From positions 139,584 through 203,583 of the forward strand of contig JAYRJE010000013.1 of assembly GCA_041906465.1 (NCBI GenBank): 64,000 nucleotides of DNA. Direction: 5' to 3'. Below, in pieces: positions 62,196 through 64,000 of this stretch. Each line of letters opens with the position of its first letter. Position 1 is the stretch's first letter. The DNA comes from Didemnitutus sp041906465. GTDB lineage: Bacteria; Verrucomicrobiota; Verrucomicrobiia; Opitutales; Opitutaceae. Below the pieces are notes generated by a model. It searched no databases. It saw only the letters and a program-made list of their open reading frames with translations, and was not told where the DNA came from. The position numbers were made by a program, and so were the translations under genes.

Positions 62196-63884
62196 ATGAC
62201 TCCCCTGCTCGTCAGGTTCACACGGGCGCGTGCCGCGACGATCGTGTTCGCCGTCGCGGCCGCGGGCGCAATCGGCTCCCGTGCCGACGAGCCGGCGAGG
62301 CCCAACATTCTTTGGGTGGTCAGCGAGGACAACTCGCCGCGCTTCGTCGGTGCTTACGGCGATCCACTCGCGCGCACCCCCACGCTCGATCGTCTCGCGC
62401 AGGACGGCATCGTATTCGACAAAGTCTACACTGCGCCCGTCTGCGCGCCGTCACGCAGCACGATCATCACGGGCCGTTACGCCCACGGTCTCGGCACGCA
62501 GCACATGCGCAGCACGCGTCCATTGCCGGAGGGCGTGCGGTTTTTCGCGGAGTTTCTGCGGGAAGCAGGCTACTTCTGCACCAACAACTCGAAGACCGAC
62601 TACAACACGTCCACGCCGTGGGCCCGCGCGTGGGACGAAGACGGCGCGCAAGCGCACTGGCGCCACCGCCGCGCGGGCCAGCCATTCTTCGCGGTGTTCA
62701 ACTTCATGGAGTCGCACGAGGTCTCGCTCGCGACGCGACGCCCCCTGACGACCGATCCGACCCAGGTGCGCGTGCCCGCGTATCTGCCCGACACCGCCGT
62801 CGTCCGCGCCGACATCGCGCAATACTACGACGCCGTTTCCGCCGCCGACCGTGCCATTGCCCGCGTGCTCGCGGAACTCGAGGCCGACGGACTCGCGGAG
62901 GATACGATCGTATTCTACTACTCCGACAACGGCGGCGCCGTCGCCGGCACGAAACGTTTTCTCAACGAGGAAGGCACGCACGTCGCCCTCATCGCGCGGT
63001 TCCCGAAAAAGTTTGCGCACCTCGCACCGGCGCCGGCCGGCGCTCACGTGGGCGAGCTCGTCCATTTGATCGATCTCGCGCCCACGATGCTCAGTCTCGC
63101 CGGTGTCGCAGCGCCCGCGCAGTTTCAGGGCCGCGCCTTCGCCGGCCCGAGACGGAGCGCCCCGCCGGAGTGCACCTTCCAATTCGCCGATCGGATGGAC
63201 GAGCGTTACAACCTCGTCCGCGCCGTCACCGACGGGCGCTACCGCTACGTGCGGAACTATCATCCCGACCGCCCGTGGGGCCAACGGCTCGATTTCCTCT
63301 GGCAGGCCCCCGCGATGCGCGAGTGGGAACTGCACTTCCGCTCCGGCGCGCTGAACGCCGCTCAGCGCGCGTTCTTCGAGCCGTCGCCCGCGGAAGCGCT
63401 CTACGACTGTGCCAGCGACCCCGATAATGTCCGCAATCTCGCCGGCGATCCCGCCCTAGCGGAACGAATCCGCCGCATGCGTGCCGCGTTGCGCGCGCAT
63501 CAGCTCGCAGTCCGCGACACGGGCTTCATGCCGGAACCGATGATGATCGAGCTCGCCGCCGGAGGATCGCCCGCGGTCACCGCCGCCGACGAGGCGCGTT
63601 ATCCGCTCGTGCGCTTGCTGGACCTGCTCGACGAGTTTCAACTCGGCCCGAAGCCCGCAGACGAGCGCCTGACCGAAGCGGCGCGCGATCCGCTGCCGGT
63701 CGTGCGTTATTGGGCCGCAGTTGCCACCCTGCGCGGAGGTCCGTCGAGCGTTTCCACCGCGTTGCTTCACGATGCCGACGCCGTCGTGCGCGTGACCGCT
63801 GCGACCGCCGTTCTCCGACACGGCGAAACGCCCGAGGCCTGGCGCGAATTCGAGAACGCGATCCAGCAAACCGATCGCCCCTGA
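62196..63884 (+). CDS. sulfatase 3, heparan-sulfatase-like with HEAT-like tail
   Basis: A 562-residue sulfatase with a signal peptide (TIVFAVAAAGAIGSRA). RPNILWVVSEDNSPRFVGAY and Cys83 in PVCAPSRSTIITGRYAHG are of the N-sulfoglucosamine sulfohydrolase-like type. YYSDNGGAV holds a metal-binding pair. The last 120 residues (DPLPVVRYWAAVATLRGG, DADAVVRVTAATAVLRHG) look like HEAT repeats, which is unusual for a sulfatase. It starts 1 base after the stop of sulfatase 2. A frame open from 61635 is a shadow. The right repeat copy begins inside its stop codon. Confidence 0.88.
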   Translation: MTPLLVRFTRARAATIVFAVAAAGAIGSRADEPARPNILWVVSEDNSPRFVGAYGDPLARTPTLDRLAQDGIVFDKVYTAPVCAPSRSTIITGRYAHGLGTQHMRSTRPLPEGVRFFAEFLREAGYFCTNNSKTDYNTSTPWARAWDEDGAQAHWRHRRAGQPFFAVFNFMESHEVSLATRRPLTTDPTQVRVPAYLPDTAVVRADIAQYYDAVSAADRAIARVLAELEADGLAEDTIVFYYSDNGGAVAGTKRFLNEEGTHVALIARFPKKFAHLAPAPAGAHVGELVHLIDLAPTMLSLAGVAAPAQFQGRAFAGPRRSAPPECTFQFADRMDERYNLVRAVTDGRYRYVRNYHPDRPWGQRLDFLWQAPAMREWELHFRSGALNAAQRAFFEPSPAEALYDCASDPDNVRNLAGDPALAERIRRMRAALRAHQLAVRDTGFMPEPMMIELAAGGSPAVTAADEARYPLVRLLDLLDEFQLGPKPADERLTEAARDPLPVVRYWAAVATLRGGPSSVSTALLHDADAVVRVTAATAVLRHGETPEAWREFENAIQQTDRP

Positions 63885-64000
63885 CCGGCCTCAAGTTTTC
63901 GAGCCACCCCGGGTGTTAGTCCGGGATGTTGTTATGGGTTGATCTATCGGTTGTCGTTGAAGCTGTCCCGACGGAGGGAGGCCGTAGGCCGACCGGAGTC
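63882..64000. repeat. copy B of the >=119-bp repeat (inverted)
   Basis: The last 119 bases of the window are the exact reverse complement of 23105-23223. The copy starts at the TGA stop of sulfatase 3 and runs off the window, so its far end, including the second arm of the hairpin, is not seen. Confidence 0.85.

Noticed and set aside
63882..64000. integron attC site
   Set aside because: I looked for the RYYYAAC/GTTRRRY core pairs in both orientations and found none that fit.
1..64000. CRISPR array, tRNA, rRNA or complete transposase gene
   Set aside because: I looked for regular spaced repeats, cloverleaf-like sequences and transposase motifs and saw none.

Overview
The window is GC-rich chromosomal DNA with almost continuous coding. 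It most likely comes from a Verrucomicrobiota bacterium of the Opitutaceae type. The reasons are many exported proteins, a TonB-dependent receptor whose mature N-terminus carries a 'LPQFVV' motif of the kind I associate with this group, abundant glycoside hydrolases and sulfatases, and GTAG-hairpin (REP-like) intergenic repeats. This placement is inference; no rRNA or tRNA gene was seen.

Region 1 (1-5.6 kb, minus strand) is a double-glycine peptide export locus. In transcription order it holds a LuxR-type response regulator, an HlyD-like adaptor, a proline-rich peptide with a GG leader, a large exported protein that resembles a zinc peptidase without its zinc site, two more GG-leader peptides, a small membrane protein, and a C39 peptidase/ABC exporter cut by the window edge. 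This is the best candidate for an undescribed system.

Region 2 (6-21.6 kb) is mostly housekeeping and scavenging: an M14 carboxypeptidase, a cyclophilin, an M20 amidohydrolase, an S41-like protein with an NTF2-like partner, a Glu/Leu-type dehydrogenase, an FKBP, a hybrid histidine kinase, a YgjP-like metallopeptidase, a small phosphoesterase and an acyltransferase.

Region 3 (21.6-25.3 kb) has lower GC and looks like an accessory scar. It holds ORFs with no convincing starts, an apparent gene remnant, a short direct repeat, and one copy of an element of at least 119 bp. A perfect inverted copy of that element lies at the right end of the window, 40.8 kb away.

Region 4 (25.3-48.4 kb) is a polysaccharide-utilisation region. 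On the minus strand it has a TonB-dependent receptor, a terminator, then an SSS symporter, a GH78-like rhamnosidase, LacI and AraC regulators, a GH2 beta-mannosidase, a GH42 beta-galactosidase and a parallel beta-helix protein. It continues with a sialate O-acetylesterase and a GH92 mannosidase flanked by two paralogous esterases. The likely job is outer-membrane uptake and periplasmic or cytoplasmic breakdown of a mixed glycan containing mannose, galactose and rhamnose.

Region 5 (48.4-63.9 kb) holds an acyl-CoA ligase, an AraC regulator with a GH3 enzyme, an octaheme lipoprotein with HEAT and TPR repeats, and a plus-strand run of sulfatase, HTH protein, a HAD phosphomutase-GH3 fusion, and two further sulfatases. 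This suggests use of a sulfated glycan, with the fusion linking sugar release to sugar-phosphate metabolism.
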